Origin: Microvirga sesbaniae
GTDB taxonomy: Bacteria > Pseudomonadota > Alphaproteobacteria > Rhizobiales > Beijerinckiaceae
DNA: 64,000 nt
Reading direction: 5' to 3'
Assembly: GCF_025460805.1 (NCBI RefSeq)
Contig: NZ_JAMXFJ010000020.1
Coordinates: 29,899 to 93,898 of the forward strand
Shown in pieces: positions 23,689 through 32,757 of the stretch; position 1 is the first letter of the stretch, and each line of letters starts with the position of its first letter. The notes under the pieces were generated by a model. That model ran no database searches and had not been told where the DNA came from. It saw only the letters and a list, made by a program, of their open reading frames with translations. The position numbers were made by a program, and so were the translations under genes.

Positions 23689-24897
23689 TCAGCCCCGTGT
23701 CGCCTGCGCGGCCTCGACGAAGCTCTTCGCCACCTTCGGCACGTTCGCCTCGTTGAGGCCCGCCACGCACATGCGGCCCGACCCCACGAGATAGACGCCG
23801 TCGCGCTCGCGCATGGCGCGGACCTGCGCCTCGCTGAGGCCCGTGTAGCTGAACATGCCGCGCTGATTGAGCAGGAAGCCCACATCGACTTCGTTCGACA
23901 GGGCGCGGATCGCGTCGGCGAGGCGCTTGCGCATGGAATCCATGCGGGTGCGCATCGTCTCGACCTCGCCGGCCCATTGCGTGCGCAGATCATCGTTGCC
24001 GAGCACGGTCGCCACGAGAAGTCCGCCGGTCATCGGGGGGCTCGAATAGCTGCGGCGCACGGCGAGCTTCAGCTGCCCGAGCACCCGCTCGGCCTCGCCG
24101 GCATCCCGGCAGACGACGCTCAGGCCCCCGCAGCGCTCGCCGTAGAGCGAGAAGTTCTTCGAGAAGGAATTGGCCACGAGGCAGCTCGCGCGCTCCGCGT
24201 AGCGCCGCACGAAGGCGGCGTCCTCGTCGAGGCCGGTGCCGAAGCCCTGGTAGGCCATGTCGAACACCACGATGTGGCCCTTGGCGATCAGCACGTCGGT
24301 GACGGCCGCCTGCTGGCGCTCGTCGAGGTCGACGCCGGTCGGGTTGTGGCAGACGGGCTGCAGCACCACGATGGAGCCGCTCTCCGCCGCCTCGAGCGCC
24401 TTGACCATGCCGTCGAAGTCCACGGACCGGCTGGCGCTGTTCCAATAGGGATAGGTGGCCGTCTCGAAGCCCGCGCGCTGGAACAGCCCGTGATGGTTCT
24501 CCCAGGTCGGATCGCTGACGAGCACGGTGCGGCCTGGGGTGTGCTTGGCGAGGAAATCGGCCGCGATGCCGACCGCCCCCGTGCCGCCGAGGGTCTGGAT
24601 CGTCGCGACGCGCTCGTCGGCGAGAGCCGGATGACCGGCGCCGAAGACGAGCGTCTGGACGCCCTCGCGATAGAGCGCATGCCCCTCCATGGGGAGATAT
24701 GGCCGCTCGGCGAACCCGGCGCGCTCATGGGCGGCCCTGACCGCGCCCAGCACCGGAAGCCGGCCCGTCTCGTCCGTGTAGACGCCGATGCTCAGATTCA
24801 CCTTCTCGGACCGGGGATCGGCCTTGAAGCTGTCGTTGAGCGAGAGAATCGGGTCGCCGGCGAAGGGCTCGACCTGTCCGAACAGGGATTCCGTCAT
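23689..24897 (-). CDS. tyrB: Aromatic/aspartate aminotransferase (class I, PLP)
   Basis: A 402-residue class I aminotransferase of the Ia (AspC/TyrB) type. It starts MTESLFGQVEPFAGDPILSLNDSFKADPRSEKVNLSIGVY. Family residues visible: GGTGA (PLP phosphate loop), NHHGLFQRAGF, CHNPTGVDL (Asn-Pro-Thr-Gly), FDMAYQGFG (Asp and Tyr of the PLP ring), NSFSKNFSLYGER (Schiff-base lysine), and the C-terminal GRMCVAGL with the substrate-carboxylate arginine. It converts aromatic amino acids or aspartate with 2-oxoglutarate. GGAGATCATC precedes the ATG. TyrB rather than AspC is my guess from overall look. Confidence 0.9.
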   Translation of the reverse strand: MTESLFGQVEPFAGDPILSLNDSFKADPRSEKVNLSIGVYTDETGRLPVLGAVRAAHERAGFAERPYLPMEGHALYREGVQTLVFGAGHPALADERVATIQTLGGTGAVGIAADFLAKHTPGRTVLVSDPTWENHHGLFQRAGFETATYPYWNSASRSVDFDGMVKALEAAESGSIVVLQPVCHNPTGVDLDERQQAAVTDVLIAKGHIVVFDMAYQGFGTGLDEDAAFVRRYAERASCLVANSFSKNFSLYGERCGGLSVVCRDAGEAERVLGQLKLAVRRSYSSPPMTGGLLVATVLGNDDLRTQWAGEVETMRTRMDSMRKRLADAIRALSNEVDVGFLLNQRGMFSYTGLSEAQVRAMRERDGVYLVGSGRMCVAGLNEANVPKVAKSFVEAAQATRG

Positions 24898-25001
24898 GAT
24901 GATCTCCAAGCCTGTCGCGGCGGGCAGCCCCGACCGCATCATTGCGCGTGAGGGAGACCTATCCCTTGGAGCGGTCTCTCGGCAAGCGCCTTCGTCGAGC
25001 C

Positions 25002-25709
25002 TCAAGGGTCGAGCCGCCAATCCACCGGCTCGAGCCCCTTCTGGACGAGCCAGGCATTCGCGCGGCTGAAGGGCTTCGTGCCTCTGAAGTCGTTGAGCCG
25101 GTTGAGCGGGGAGGGATGGCCCGCCTCGATCACGAGATGCTTCGTCCGGTCGACCAGCGCCGCCCGTTTGCGGGCCGGGCCGCCCCAGAGAAGGAAGACG
25201 ACGGCGGGCTGCCGTGCCGAGATCGCCGCGATCGCCTGGTCGACCAGGGCGGACCAGCCGAATTTCATGTGCGCGCCCGATTGCCCGGCCTCGACCGTCA
25301 GCGCCGTGTTGATGAGCAGCACGCCCTGCCGGGCCCATTTCGACAGGTCGCCCGATGTCGGCATCGGCACGCCCAGGTCTTCGGCCATCTCGGCCAGAAT
25401 GGTGCGCAGGGAGGCCGGCAGCCGCCGGGAGCCGCGATAGGAGAAGGCGAGGCCATGGGAATCGCCCGGCGTCGGATAGGGATCCTGGCCGAGCACGACC
25501 ACCTTGACCCCCTCGAGAGGCGTCAGGGAGATGCTGGTGAACACGGCCTCGGGCGGGGGCAGCACCTGCGCGCCCGCGGCGATCACCGCATCGACCTTGG
25601 CGGCGACCGCCTCGGCGCTCCCATCCTGAAAGAAGGGCAGTTGCAGCCACCCGGCGGCCGTGGGCTTGGCGCGGAACTCGGCGAGGGCTCGGGTGATGGG
25701 TCCGGTCAT
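25002..25709 (-). CDS. ung: Uracil-DNA glycosylase, family 1
   Basis: A 235-residue DNA-repair enzyme that removes uracil from DNA. The catalytic loop is GQDPYPTPGDSHGLAFS (Asp activates water). The uracil-binding FS, the LLWG strand (VVFLLWGGPARKR) and the HPSPLN minor-groove loop (EAGHPSPLNRLNDF) are all present. Length matches the family. The usual HPSPLS/HPSPLSA reads HPSPLNR here. Monocistronic, convergent with nothing, 92 bases from the aminotransferase start. Confidence 0.95.
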   Translation of the reverse strand: MTGPITRALAEFRAKPTAAGWLQLPFFQDGSAEAVAAKVDAVIAAGAQVLPPPEAVFTSISLTPLEGVKVVVLGQDPYPTPGDSHGLAFSYRGSRRLPASLRTILAEMAEDLGVPMPTSGDLSKWARQGVLLINTALTVEAGQSGAHMKFGWSALVDQAIAAISARQPAVVFLLWGGPARKRAALVDRTKHLVIEAGHPSPLNRLNDFRGTKPFSRANAWLVQKGLEPVDWRLDP

Positions 25710-25907
25710 GGATGGGCGCGTCTTTCCGGTGGGCGGGGCATGGTTGCTGCGCCGGCTAACCGAGACCGCGGCGTTCGCTGAAAAAGGCATCAGGCGTGCC
25801 GCGGAACCAGGCGCCGAGGGCGTCGACAGGATGTTACTTCTGTGACACGTTGCCGGTCTAGGTTCCAGGGTGAACACCCGCGGTTCCAACCTTCTACGAG
25901 GACCTTC

Positions 25908-27419
25908 ATGATGTTTCAGAGCCGCCCTTCCGCTGCGTTCCGCGCCGGGTTTCTCGGATTGTCCATGCTTCTGTCGGGCACGGCCCTGGCGCAGGAGGCC
26001 GTGACCATCCGCTTCGTCCAGACCAACGACATCGACCGCATGAGCCCGGAGAAGGGCCGCGGCGGCTTCGCCAGGCTCGCCACCGTGATCAAGGAGGAGA
26101 AGGCCAAGGGCAATGCCTTCTTCATCCATGCGGGCGACACCATCTCCCCGTCGCTCCTGTCGGGCTTCGACAAGGGCGCCCACATCATCGACATCCTGAA
26201 CCGGATGGGCGTCGACGCCATGGCGCCGGGCAACCACGAATTCGACCTGGGCGACGCCGCGTTCCGGGCCCGCATGGCGGAGGCCAAGTTCGACGTGCTC
26301 GCCACCAACATCGTCGACGGCAACGGCCTTCCGGCCAACACCAAGCCGGACAAGATGATCGACGTGCAGGGCGTGAAGGTCGGCTTCTTCGGCCTCACCA
26401 CGGAGGACACGCCGATCGCCTCGAGCCCCGGCACCATCAAGTTCTCCTCCACCATCGACACGGCCCGCGCCAAGGCCAAGGAGCTGCGTGAAAAGGGGGC
26501 CGACATCGTCGTGGCGGTTGCCCACACGCCCCTCGAGGTGGACATGATCATCGCCCGCTCGGCCGGGGTCGACGTGATCATCGGCGGCCATGACGAGCAC
26601 CTGCTCGCCTTCTACGACGGCAAGGTCACGCTGACCGAATCGGAGTCCCAGGGGAATTACGTCGTCGTGACGGAGCTCGCCGTGACGAAGGCCGCCAAGG
26701 ACGGCAAGACCACCGTGTCCTGGACGCCGAACTTCCGCATCGTCGACAGCGCCACGGTGAAGCCCGATCCGGAGATCGAGGCCGTGGTGAAGGGCTACGA
26801 GGACAAGCTTTCCAAGGAACTCGACGTGGAGATCGGCGTGACGGAAACGCCCCTCGACAGCCGCCGCGCCACCGTGCGCGGAGGCGAGGCCGCCATGGGC
26901 AACCTCGTGGCCGACGCCCTGAAGGCCTCGGTCGGCGCCGATGTGGCCATCACCAATGGCGGCGGCCTGCGCGCCGACAAGCAGTACGAGGCCGGCCAGA
27001 AGCTGACCCGCCGCCACATCCTGGCCGAGATGCCTTTCGGCAACACCACGGTGCTGCTCGAGGTCACGGGCGCGCAGATCAAGGCCGCGCTCGAGAACGG
27101 CGTCAGCCAGGTGCGCGAGCTCGGCGGCCGCTTCCCGCAGGTCTCCGGCATCGTGGCGGAGGTCGACGTGAAGGAGCCGGTCGGCAGCCGGGTGAAATCG
27201 GTCAAGATCAACGGCGAGCCGCTCGATCCCGCCAAGACCTACAAGCTCGCCACCAACGACTTCATGGCTCGCGGCGGCGACGGCTACCGGGTGTTCACGG
27301 AAGCCAAGTCGCTGGTCGACGTCTCGGCGAGCCAGCTGATGGCCAGCCAGGTGATCGATTACGTGGCCAAGGCCGGGAAAGTGGCCCCGAAGGTCGAGGG
27401 CCGCGTCGTCCTGCGCTGA
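25908..27419 (+). CDS. Periplasmic 5'-nucleotidase / metallophosphatase (UshA-like)
   Basis: A 503-residue secreted enzyme (signal peptide MMFQSRPSAAFRAGFLGLSMLLSGTALAQEA). The calcineurin-like half shows FVQTNDIDRM (first Asp; the usual following His of DxH is replaced by Asp in this reading), HAGDTISPS, PGNHEFDLG and IIGGHDEH. The C-terminal 5'-nucleotidase domain shows GNLVADALKASVGADVAITNGGGLR and TNDFMARGGDGYR. It splits nucleotides (and UDP-sugars in UshA) in the periplasm for phosphate and nucleoside scavenging. GAGGACC precedes the tandem ATGs. A strong hairpin follows the stop. Confidence 0.9.
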   Translation: MMFQSRPSAAFRAGFLGLSMLLSGTALAQEAVTIRFVQTNDIDRMSPEKGRGGFARLATVIKEEKAKGNAFFIHAGDTISPSLLSGFDKGAHIIDILNRMGVDAMAPGNHEFDLGDAAFRARMAEAKFDVLATNIVDGNGLPANTKPDKMIDVQGVKVGFFGLTTEDTPIASSPGTIKFSSTIDTARAKAKELREKGADIVVAVAHTPLEVDMIIARSAGVDVIIGGHDEHLLAFYDGKVTLTESESQGNYVVVTELAVTKAAKDGKTTVSWTPNFRIVDSATVKPDPEIEAVVKGYEDKLSKELDVEIGVTETPLDSRRATVRGGEAAMGNLVADALKASVGADVAITNGGGLRADKQYEAGQKLTRRHILAEMPFGNTTVLLEVTGAQIKAALENGVSQVRELGGRFPQVSGIVAEVDVKEPVGSRVKSVKINGEPLDPAKTYKLATNDFMARGGDGYRVFTEAKSLVDVSASQLMASQVIDYVAKAGKVAPKVEGRVVLR

Positions 27420-27444
27420 TCGAATCCGGTCGGCGATCGCTGCT

Positions 27445-27472
27445 GCGCCGGGGCTGATGCGAGCCCCGGCGC
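27445..27472 (+). terminator. Terminator after the 5'-nucleotidase gene
   Basis: A perfect 11-bp stem (GCGCCGGGGCT / AGCCCCGGCGC) with a GATGCG loop, followed by TTCTTCGTT. It lies 25 bases after the stop. Confidence 0.8.
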
Positions 27473-27682
27473 TTCTTCGTTGAACATTGTAGCGGACGTG
27501 ACGTTCGGGCGCATTTGTCGCCGGTCTGCAGCGCGATAGTTCGCCTGCCTCTGGTCAACCGGAAGGCGAGCCGTAAATTCCCTCTCCATCAAAGGCGTTT
27601 GCTGTGCCATTCTGGCCGCGCAACGGCGAATCTCCCACTCAAAAGCGATCTCCCCTTGCAGTACTACACGCGCCCCGAATCG

Positions 27683-29863
27683 ATGAGCCTGTCCCAGAAG
27701 CGGCGCCGCCGCTCCCTTGCGCGCGGGCGGCTCACTCTGTTCATGGGCCTGTTCGGTGTCGCGTTCATTCTCCTGACCTTCGGCTACATCGCCTGGGAAC
27801 AGCGCAACCGCCTGATCCAGCGCAACGAGGACGACCTTCGAAACGCGGCCTTCTTTCTGGCGGACCACACGGCCCGGCTCCTGGAGGTGACGGATCTGAC
27901 GCTGAAGCAGACCACCGCCCTCATGCAGGGACAGAGCTGGGACCAGGTGGAACGCTCGACGGCCCTATGGCAGCAGATCCATGCGGTTCAGGAGGCGTTA
28001 CCCTATATCGAGGACGTCTGGCTCAATGATCCGAGCGGACGACTGCGCCTGACGTCGGCGCAGTTCCCGGCCCCGGAAACGAATCTGTCCGGCCGGGACG
28101 TCTTCAACGCTCAGGTTGCCGCCGACCAGGGATTGTTCATCGGAGAGCCGATCCTGGGCCGGGTCACCAAGACGCCGACCTTCATGATCAGCCGCCGTCT
28201 CCAGGACGGCGGCACGGAATTCGGCGGCACGGCGGCGGTCACCGTCTCCCTGTCCTACTTCTACGATTACTGGTCGAAGATCCGACTGCCGAAGGGCAGC
28301 CGGGTCGCCCTGTTGCGGGCCTCCGATGCCACGGTCATCGCGCAGCATCCGCCCCCGCCCGATGGCCTCTCCTTCGCGCCCATCGACAAGGCGGCGCTCG
28401 ACGCGGCGCTCGCTTCGGCGGGCCGGGCCGGGCTCTATTCCTTCATCAGCATGAACCAGGAGCGTGTCGGGGCCTATCGCCAGGTGGGCGCGATGCCGCT
28501 CTACATCAATGTCAGCATGCCGGAAGATGCATACTGGACGCCCTGGTTCATCCAGACCCGGCTCTACGGGGCCTTCGCGCTGATCGCCCTTCTGGCGCTG
28601 CTCGCGCTCACCGTGCTGGCGTCCGAGCAGTTCCAGGAGCAGGCCGCCAATGCGGCGCTGCTCGAGCGGCAGGTGGCGCTGCGGACAAGCGAGTTGCGGA
28701 CGGAAACCGCGGCGCTCGAGATCCTTAACCGGACGGGCAGCGTGCTTGCGGCCGAACTCGATATCGACCGCATCATCGAGAGCGTCGTCGATGCCGGGAT
28801 CGAGCTGACCGACGCACAGTTCGGCGCCTTCTTCTGCGGTGCCTCCCAGGAGGGGAGGGAGCATTACGGCAAGTTCGAGCCCGCAGGACTTCGCGACGCC
28901 TTCGCCCTCCTGAACATCCGGGAGATCTGCGCCGCGGCGTTCCAGGAGGGCAAGACGGTTCGCCTCGACAATATCGCCGTGGAGCAGGGGCACGACGGCA
29001 CGCCCTTCACGATGGATGCGACGACGGACGCGCCGGTCATCCGCAGCATCCTGGCCGTACCGGTGGTTCTGCGGACGGGGGACGTCCACGGCATTCTCGT
29101 CTTCGGGCACGAGAGGGCGGGCGTGTTCAACCGCCGCGCGGAGCGCCTTCTGGCGGGCCTGACCGCCCAGGCGGCCATCGCGCTGGAGAACAGCCGCCTC
29201 TACCGCAATGCGCAGGGCGAGATCGAGGAGCGCAAGCAGGCCCAGACCCAGCAATCCCTTCTGATCCGCGAACTCCATCACCGGGTGAAGAACACCCTGG
29301 CCACGGTCCAGGCCGTGGTGGGAGCGACCGCGCGCTCCGCCTTGAGCATCGACGATTTCTATCAGGCCTTCGTCGGGCGCATCATCTCGCTCGCCAACAC
29401 CCATTCGCTGCTGACCGAGGCCGTGTGGCAGACCGCGTCCCTGCGCGAGATCCTGGAGAAGGAGCTTCGGCCCTACAACGATGCCCAGGGCGAAAGGATC
29501 ACCCTCGACGGCCCGGCCGTGGACCTGCCCTCCGAGGCGGCCGTGCCCATCGGCATGGCGATCCACGAACTGACGACCAACGCGGCGAAATACGGGGCAC
29601 TCTCGGCGCCCGGCGGCCGCGTGGCCATTTCCTGGGAGGCCGAGCCGGCGGAGGACGGGACCCGGCTCAGGCTCACCTGGGAGGAGCGGGGAGGCCCGGC
29701 CGTCTCGGCCCCCACCCGGCAGGGATTCGGCTCGCGCCTGCTGCACCGGGTGCTGGCCACGCAGCTCAACGCCAAGGTGGAAACCGATTTCAATCCGACG
29801 GGATTGCGCGTTGCCATCGACGCCGTGCTCAAGCAGGCGCGATTCCCGGAAATGGGCGTCTGA
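27683..29863 (+). CDS. Membrane-bound HWE-type sensor histidine kinase with GAF domain
   Basis: A 726-residue kinase. A transmembrane helix (about 15-38), a periplasmic Cache-like sensor (about 40-295; YIEDVWLNDPSGRLRL), a second helix (about 302-325, FALIALLALLALTVLASEQF), a short coiled coil, a GAF domain (about 355-510) and then the kinase core follow each other. The phospho-acceptor region is LLIRELHHRVKNTLATVQAVV (His of HRVKN). The ATPase part has HELTTNAAKYGALS and the WEERGGP / GFGSRLL motifs, which are typical of HWE/HisKA_2 kinases. No response regulator is next to it. The start is the ATG of MSLSQKRRRRSL; longer in-frame starts are less likely because they add a non-hydrophobic 56-residue extension. 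Confidence 0.9.
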   Translation: MSLSQKRRRRSLARGRLTLFMGLFGVAFILLTFGYIAWEQRNRLIQRNEDDLRNAAFFLADHTARLLEVTDLTLKQTTALMQGQSWDQVERSTALWQQIHAVQEALPYIEDVWLNDPSGRLRLTSAQFPAPETNLSGRDVFNAQVAADQGLFIGEPILGRVTKTPTFMISRRLQDGGTEFGGTAAVTVSLSYFYDYWSKIRLPKGSRVALLRASDATVIAQHPPPPDGLSFAPIDKAALDAALASAGRAGLYSFISMNQERVGAYRQVGAMPLYINVSMPEDAYWTPWFIQTRLYGAFALIALLALLALTVLASEQFQEQAANAALLERQVALRTSELRTETAALEILNRTGSVLAAELDIDRIIESVVDAGIELTDAQFGAFFCGASQEGREHYGKFEPAGLRDAFALLNIREICAAAFQEGKTVRLDNIAVEQGHDGTPFTMDATTDAPVIRSILAVPVVLRTGDVHGILVFGHERAGVFNRRAERLLAGLTAQAAIALENSRLYRNAQGEIEERKQAQTQQSLLIRELHHRVKNTLATVQAVVGATARSALSIDDFYQAFVGRIISLANTHSLLTEAVWQTASLREILEKELRPYNDAQGERITLDGPAVDLPSEAAVPIGMAIHELTTNAAKYGALSAPGGRVAISWEAEPAEDGTRLRLTWEERGGPAVSAPTRQGFGSRLLHRVLATQLNAKVETDFNPTGLRVAIDAVLKQARFPEMGV

Positions 29864-30005
29864 CCCGGCTGGCGTGCAAAGCCTGTTTGCAGCCGGCCGC
29901 GACGATGCGGTCAGGCGTCCTGTTGGCGGAACAGCCTGAACCTTCTATCTAAGCGGCAGAAAGAGCAGGATCCGTATCTCTGATCCTGCGGCCAAGGGGC
30001 TATCG

Positions 30006-31067
30006 ATGAACGAGAGTGTGAGTCTGACCGACCTTCGCCAGGGCGTGCGCCCGGTGGACCACCCGGCCGTACGAACCGGGCGGATCGGCGTGCTTCTGAT
30101 GAATCTGGGCACGCCCGAGGGCACCAGCTACTGGCCCATGCGCGCCTATCTGAAGGAGTTCCTCTCCGACCGGCGCGTGATCGAGACGCCCCGCCTCCTG
30201 TGGTGGCCGATCCTCAACCTGATCATCCTCACCAAGCGCCCCGGCCCCAAGGGCCGCGACTACGCCACGATCTGGAACAACGAGCGCGACGAGGGTCCGC
30301 TCAAGACCATCACCCGCAACCAGGCGGCGAAGGTCACCGAGCACCTGAAACGCATCGCAGGCGACAGGATCACGGTCGATTGGGCCATGCGCTACGGCAA
30401 GCCCGAGGTGCGCGAGCGCATCCAGGCGCTCCTCGATCAGGGCTGCGACCGCATCCTTCTCGTGCCGCTCTACCCGCAATACGCGGCCGCCACCTCGGCG
30501 ACGGCCTGCGATCAGGCTTTCCGGGCGCTGATGGACATGCGCTGGCAGCCGACCGTGCGTGTCTCGCCGCCCTACCACGACGACGCCGTCTATATCGACT
30601 CGGTCGTCGCTTCGATGAAGAAGGAACTGGCGAAGCTCACCTTCGAGCCGGAGGTGATCCTCGTATCGTTCCATGGCGTACCCAAGGAATACCTGCTGAA
30701 GGGCGATCCCTACCATTGCCAGTGCGTGAAGACCTGGCGCCTCATGCGGGAGGCCTTCGGCTGGTCGCCGGACCGGTTCCGCATGAGCTTCCAGTCCCGC
30801 TTCGGCACGGCGGAATGGCTCCAGCCCTATACGGACAAGACCGTCGAGGCGCTCGCCAAGAGCGGCGTGAAGCGCATGGCCATCGTGGCCCCGGGCTTCT
30901 CGGCCGATTGCCTGGAGACCCTGGAGGAGCTCAACGGGGAGAACCGGGAGATCTTCATGCACAACGGCGGCGAGGAATTCGCCTATCTGCCCTGCCTCAA
31001 CGACAGCGACGACGGCATGCGGGTCATCAACCACATCGTCGAGCGTGAGCTTCAGGGGTGGATCTGA
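30006..31067 (+). CDS. hemH: Ferrochelatase
   Basis: A 353-residue enzyme that inserts iron into protoporphyrin IX, the last step of heme synthesis. Landmarks: VLLMNLGTPEG at the start, AMRYGKPEV, VPLYPQYAAATSAT, VSFHGVPKEYLLKGDPYHCQC (with the catalytic His of SFHG), FQSRFGTAEWLQPYTD and APGFSADCLETLEEL. A long N-terminal lead of about 25 residues is normal for alphaproteobacteria. The gene stands alone, membrane-associated in the cytoplasm. Confidence 0.97.
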   Translation: MNESVSLTDLRQGVRPVDHPAVRTGRIGVLLMNLGTPEGTSYWPMRAYLKEFLSDRRVIETPRLLWWPILNLIILTKRPGPKGRDYATIWNNERDEGPLKTITRNQAAKVTEHLKRIAGDRITVDWAMRYGKPEVRERIQALLDQGCDRILLVPLYPQYAAATSATACDQAFRALMDMRWQPTVRVSPPYHDDAVYIDSVVASMKKELAKLTFEPEVILVSFHGVPKEYLLKGDPYHCQCVKTWRLMREAFGWSPDRFRMSFQSRFGTAEWLQPYTDKTVEALAKSGVKRMAIVAPGFSADCLETLEELNGENREIFMHNGGEEFAYLPCLNDSDDGMRVINHIVERELQGWI

Positions 31068-31107
31068 TCGGCTGACAAGCCCTTGCGCGGATTGGCGGGA
31101 TGTTCGC

Positions 31108-31215
31108 CCCGCCGTCATCACCGGGCTTGTCCCGGTGATCCCGCTTCCGAGAGGCGCGGCGCCTCAAGCCATCGGGACGGCCGGGATAGGCCCGGCCATA
31201 ACCTGGGATGGCTGC
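31108..31215. repeat. GC-rich hairpins, family 2
   Basis: GTCATCACCGGGCTTGTCCCGGTGATCCCG (near 31112) and ACGGCCGGGATAGGCCCGGCCATAAC (near 31177) are two hairpins of the type seen at 17.1 and 38.2 kb. They separate hemH from the SPFH gene; the remaining bases up to 31327 show nothing else. Confidence 0.8.
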
Positions 31216-31327
31216 GACCCATGGAGGGTTGAAGGTGGCGGCAGCCTCCTCGCACGGCAGCGCTCTAGGACTCAAGGCCTGTTTGCGCTAGCGTGACTCC
31301 TCTGCAACGGGGTTGCCCGGGGGGCTC

Positions 31328-32311
31328 ATGCCGCTGAGTGGTTTCGACATCTTCGTCATCGTTCTGGTGCTCGTCGTCGTGGTGACGATCGCCATGGGCA
31401 TCCGGACGGTTCCCCAGGGTTATGCCTATACGGTCGAGCGGTTCGGGCGCTACTCGCGCACGCTCACCCCGGGCCTCGGCCTGATCGTGCCCTATATCGA
31501 TCAGATCGGGAAAAAGGTGAACGTCATGGAGCAGGTGCTCGACGTTCCGAGCCAGGAGGCCTTCACCCGGGACAATGCCGGCGTGACCATCGATGCGGCG
31601 GCCTTCTACCAGGTGCTCGATGCCGCGAAGGCCTCCTATGAGGTGGCGGATCTGAACCAGGCGCTCCTGGTCCTGACCATGACCAACATCCGCACGGTCG
31701 TGGGCTCCATGGATCTCGACCAGCTTCTCTCCCATCGCGACGAGATCAACGAGCGGCTCCTGCGGGTCGTGGATGCCGCAGCTTCCCCCTGGGGCGCCAA
31801 GGTCACCCGGGTCGAGATCAAGGACATCCTCCCGCCCCAGGATCTCGCCGGCGCCATGGCCCGGCAGATGAAGGCCGAGCGCGAGAAGCGCGCCGCCGTT
31901 CTGGAGGCGGAGGGTCTGCGTCAGGCGGAAATCCTGCGGGCCGAAGGTCAGAAGCAGTCGCAGATCCTCGCGGCCGAAGGCCGGAAGGAAGCGGCGTTCC
32001 GGGACGCGGAGGCCCGCGAGCGGCAGGCGGAGGCCGAGGCCAAGGCCACCGGAATGGTCAGCGAGGCCATCGCCCGGGGCGATCTCGCCGCCGCGAACTT
32101 CATCGTGGCGGAAAAATACATTGACGCGATCCAGGCGCTGGCCTCGGCGCCGAACCAGAAGGTGGTGATCGTGCCCATCGAGGCGGCGGGCCTCGCCGGA
32201 ACCCTCGGGGGCATCGCCGAACTCACCAGATCCGTCTTCGGCGAGGGCGGGGCCGGGGTCAAGCCTGTCCGCAGCGTCCCGACGGTCACGGGCGGAGCCG
32301 AGCGCCCATGA
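31328..32311 (+). CDS. SPFH domain / stomatin-like membrane protease-associated protein
   Basis: A 327-residue protein starting MPLSGFDIFVIVLVLVVVV, with one N-terminal membrane helix. The SPFH core follows (VPQGYAYTVERFGRYSRTLTPGLGLIVPYIDQIGKKVNVMEQVLDVPSQEAFTRDNAGVTIDA). After about residue 175 an alanine/glutamate-rich coiled coil (AEREKRAAVLEAEGLRQAEI...) leads to the C-terminal oligomerisation part. Such proteins form large rings in the inner membrane and work with NfeD. The GGGGGCTC before the ATG sets the start. It overlaps nfeD by 4 bases (ATGA). Confidence 0.93.
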   Translation: MPLSGFDIFVIVLVLVVVVTIAMGIRTVPQGYAYTVERFGRYSRTLTPGLGLIVPYIDQIGKKVNVMEQVLDVPSQEAFTRDNAGVTIDAAAFYQVLDAAKASYEVADLNQALLVLTMTNIRTVVGSMDLDQLLSHRDEINERLLRVVDAAASPWGAKVTRVEIKDILPPQDLAGAMARQMKAEREKRAAVLEAEGLRQAEILRAEGQKQSQILAAEGRKEAAFRDAEARERQAEAEAKATGMVSEAIARGDLAAANFIVAEKYIDAIQALASAPNQKVVIVPIEAAGLAGTLGGIAELTRSVFGEGGAGVKPVRSVPTVTGGAERP

Positions 32312-32757
32312 TCGCCGACGCGTTCACCGGCCTCGGGGCCTGGGCGTGGATCATCCTCGGCGTCGTCCTGATCGGGGTCGAGCTTCTCGCGCCGGGCTCG
32401 TTCTTCCTCTGGCTCGGTCTGGCGGCCATCGCCACGGGACTGCTGGATGCGGTGCTCGGCCTGTCCTGGCAGGCCGCGGCGCTCCTCTTCGCCCTCCTGT
32501 CCGTGGGAGCGGTGATCCTGGGGCGGTACGCCACCCGTTCGAAGACGCAGCCGGATGCCGGGGCCACGCCGCTCAATCAGCGCGGCCAATCCCTCATCGG
32601 GCGGGTCTTCATCCTTGAGACGCCGATCAAGGACGGCGAGGGTCGGATCCGGGTGGACGACAGCTCCTGGCGGGTGACCGGCGCCGACCGGTTCGCCGGC
32701 GCCAAGGTGCGCGTCGTCCGGGTCGAGGGCGCGACGCTGGTGGTCGACGATTCCTGA
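32308..32757 (+). CDS. NfeD-like membrane protein (short form)
   Basis: A 149-residue partner of the SPFH protein. Two to three N-terminal helices (WAWIILGVVLIGVELLAPGSFFLWLGLAAIATGLLDAVLG..ALLFALLSVGAVILG) are followed by an OB-fold of about 65 residues (LIGRVFILETPIKDGEGRIRVDDSSWRVTGADRFAGAKVRVV). This is the short, protease-free NfeD class. Translation is coupled through the ATGA overlap. Confidence 0.92.
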   Translation: MIADAFTGLGAWAWIILGVVLIGVELLAPGSFFLWLGLAAIATGLLDAVLGLSWQAAALLFALLSVGAVILGRYATRSKTQPDAGATPLNQRGQSLIGRVFILETPIKDGEGRIRVDDSSWRVTGADRFAGAKVRVVRVEGATLVVDDS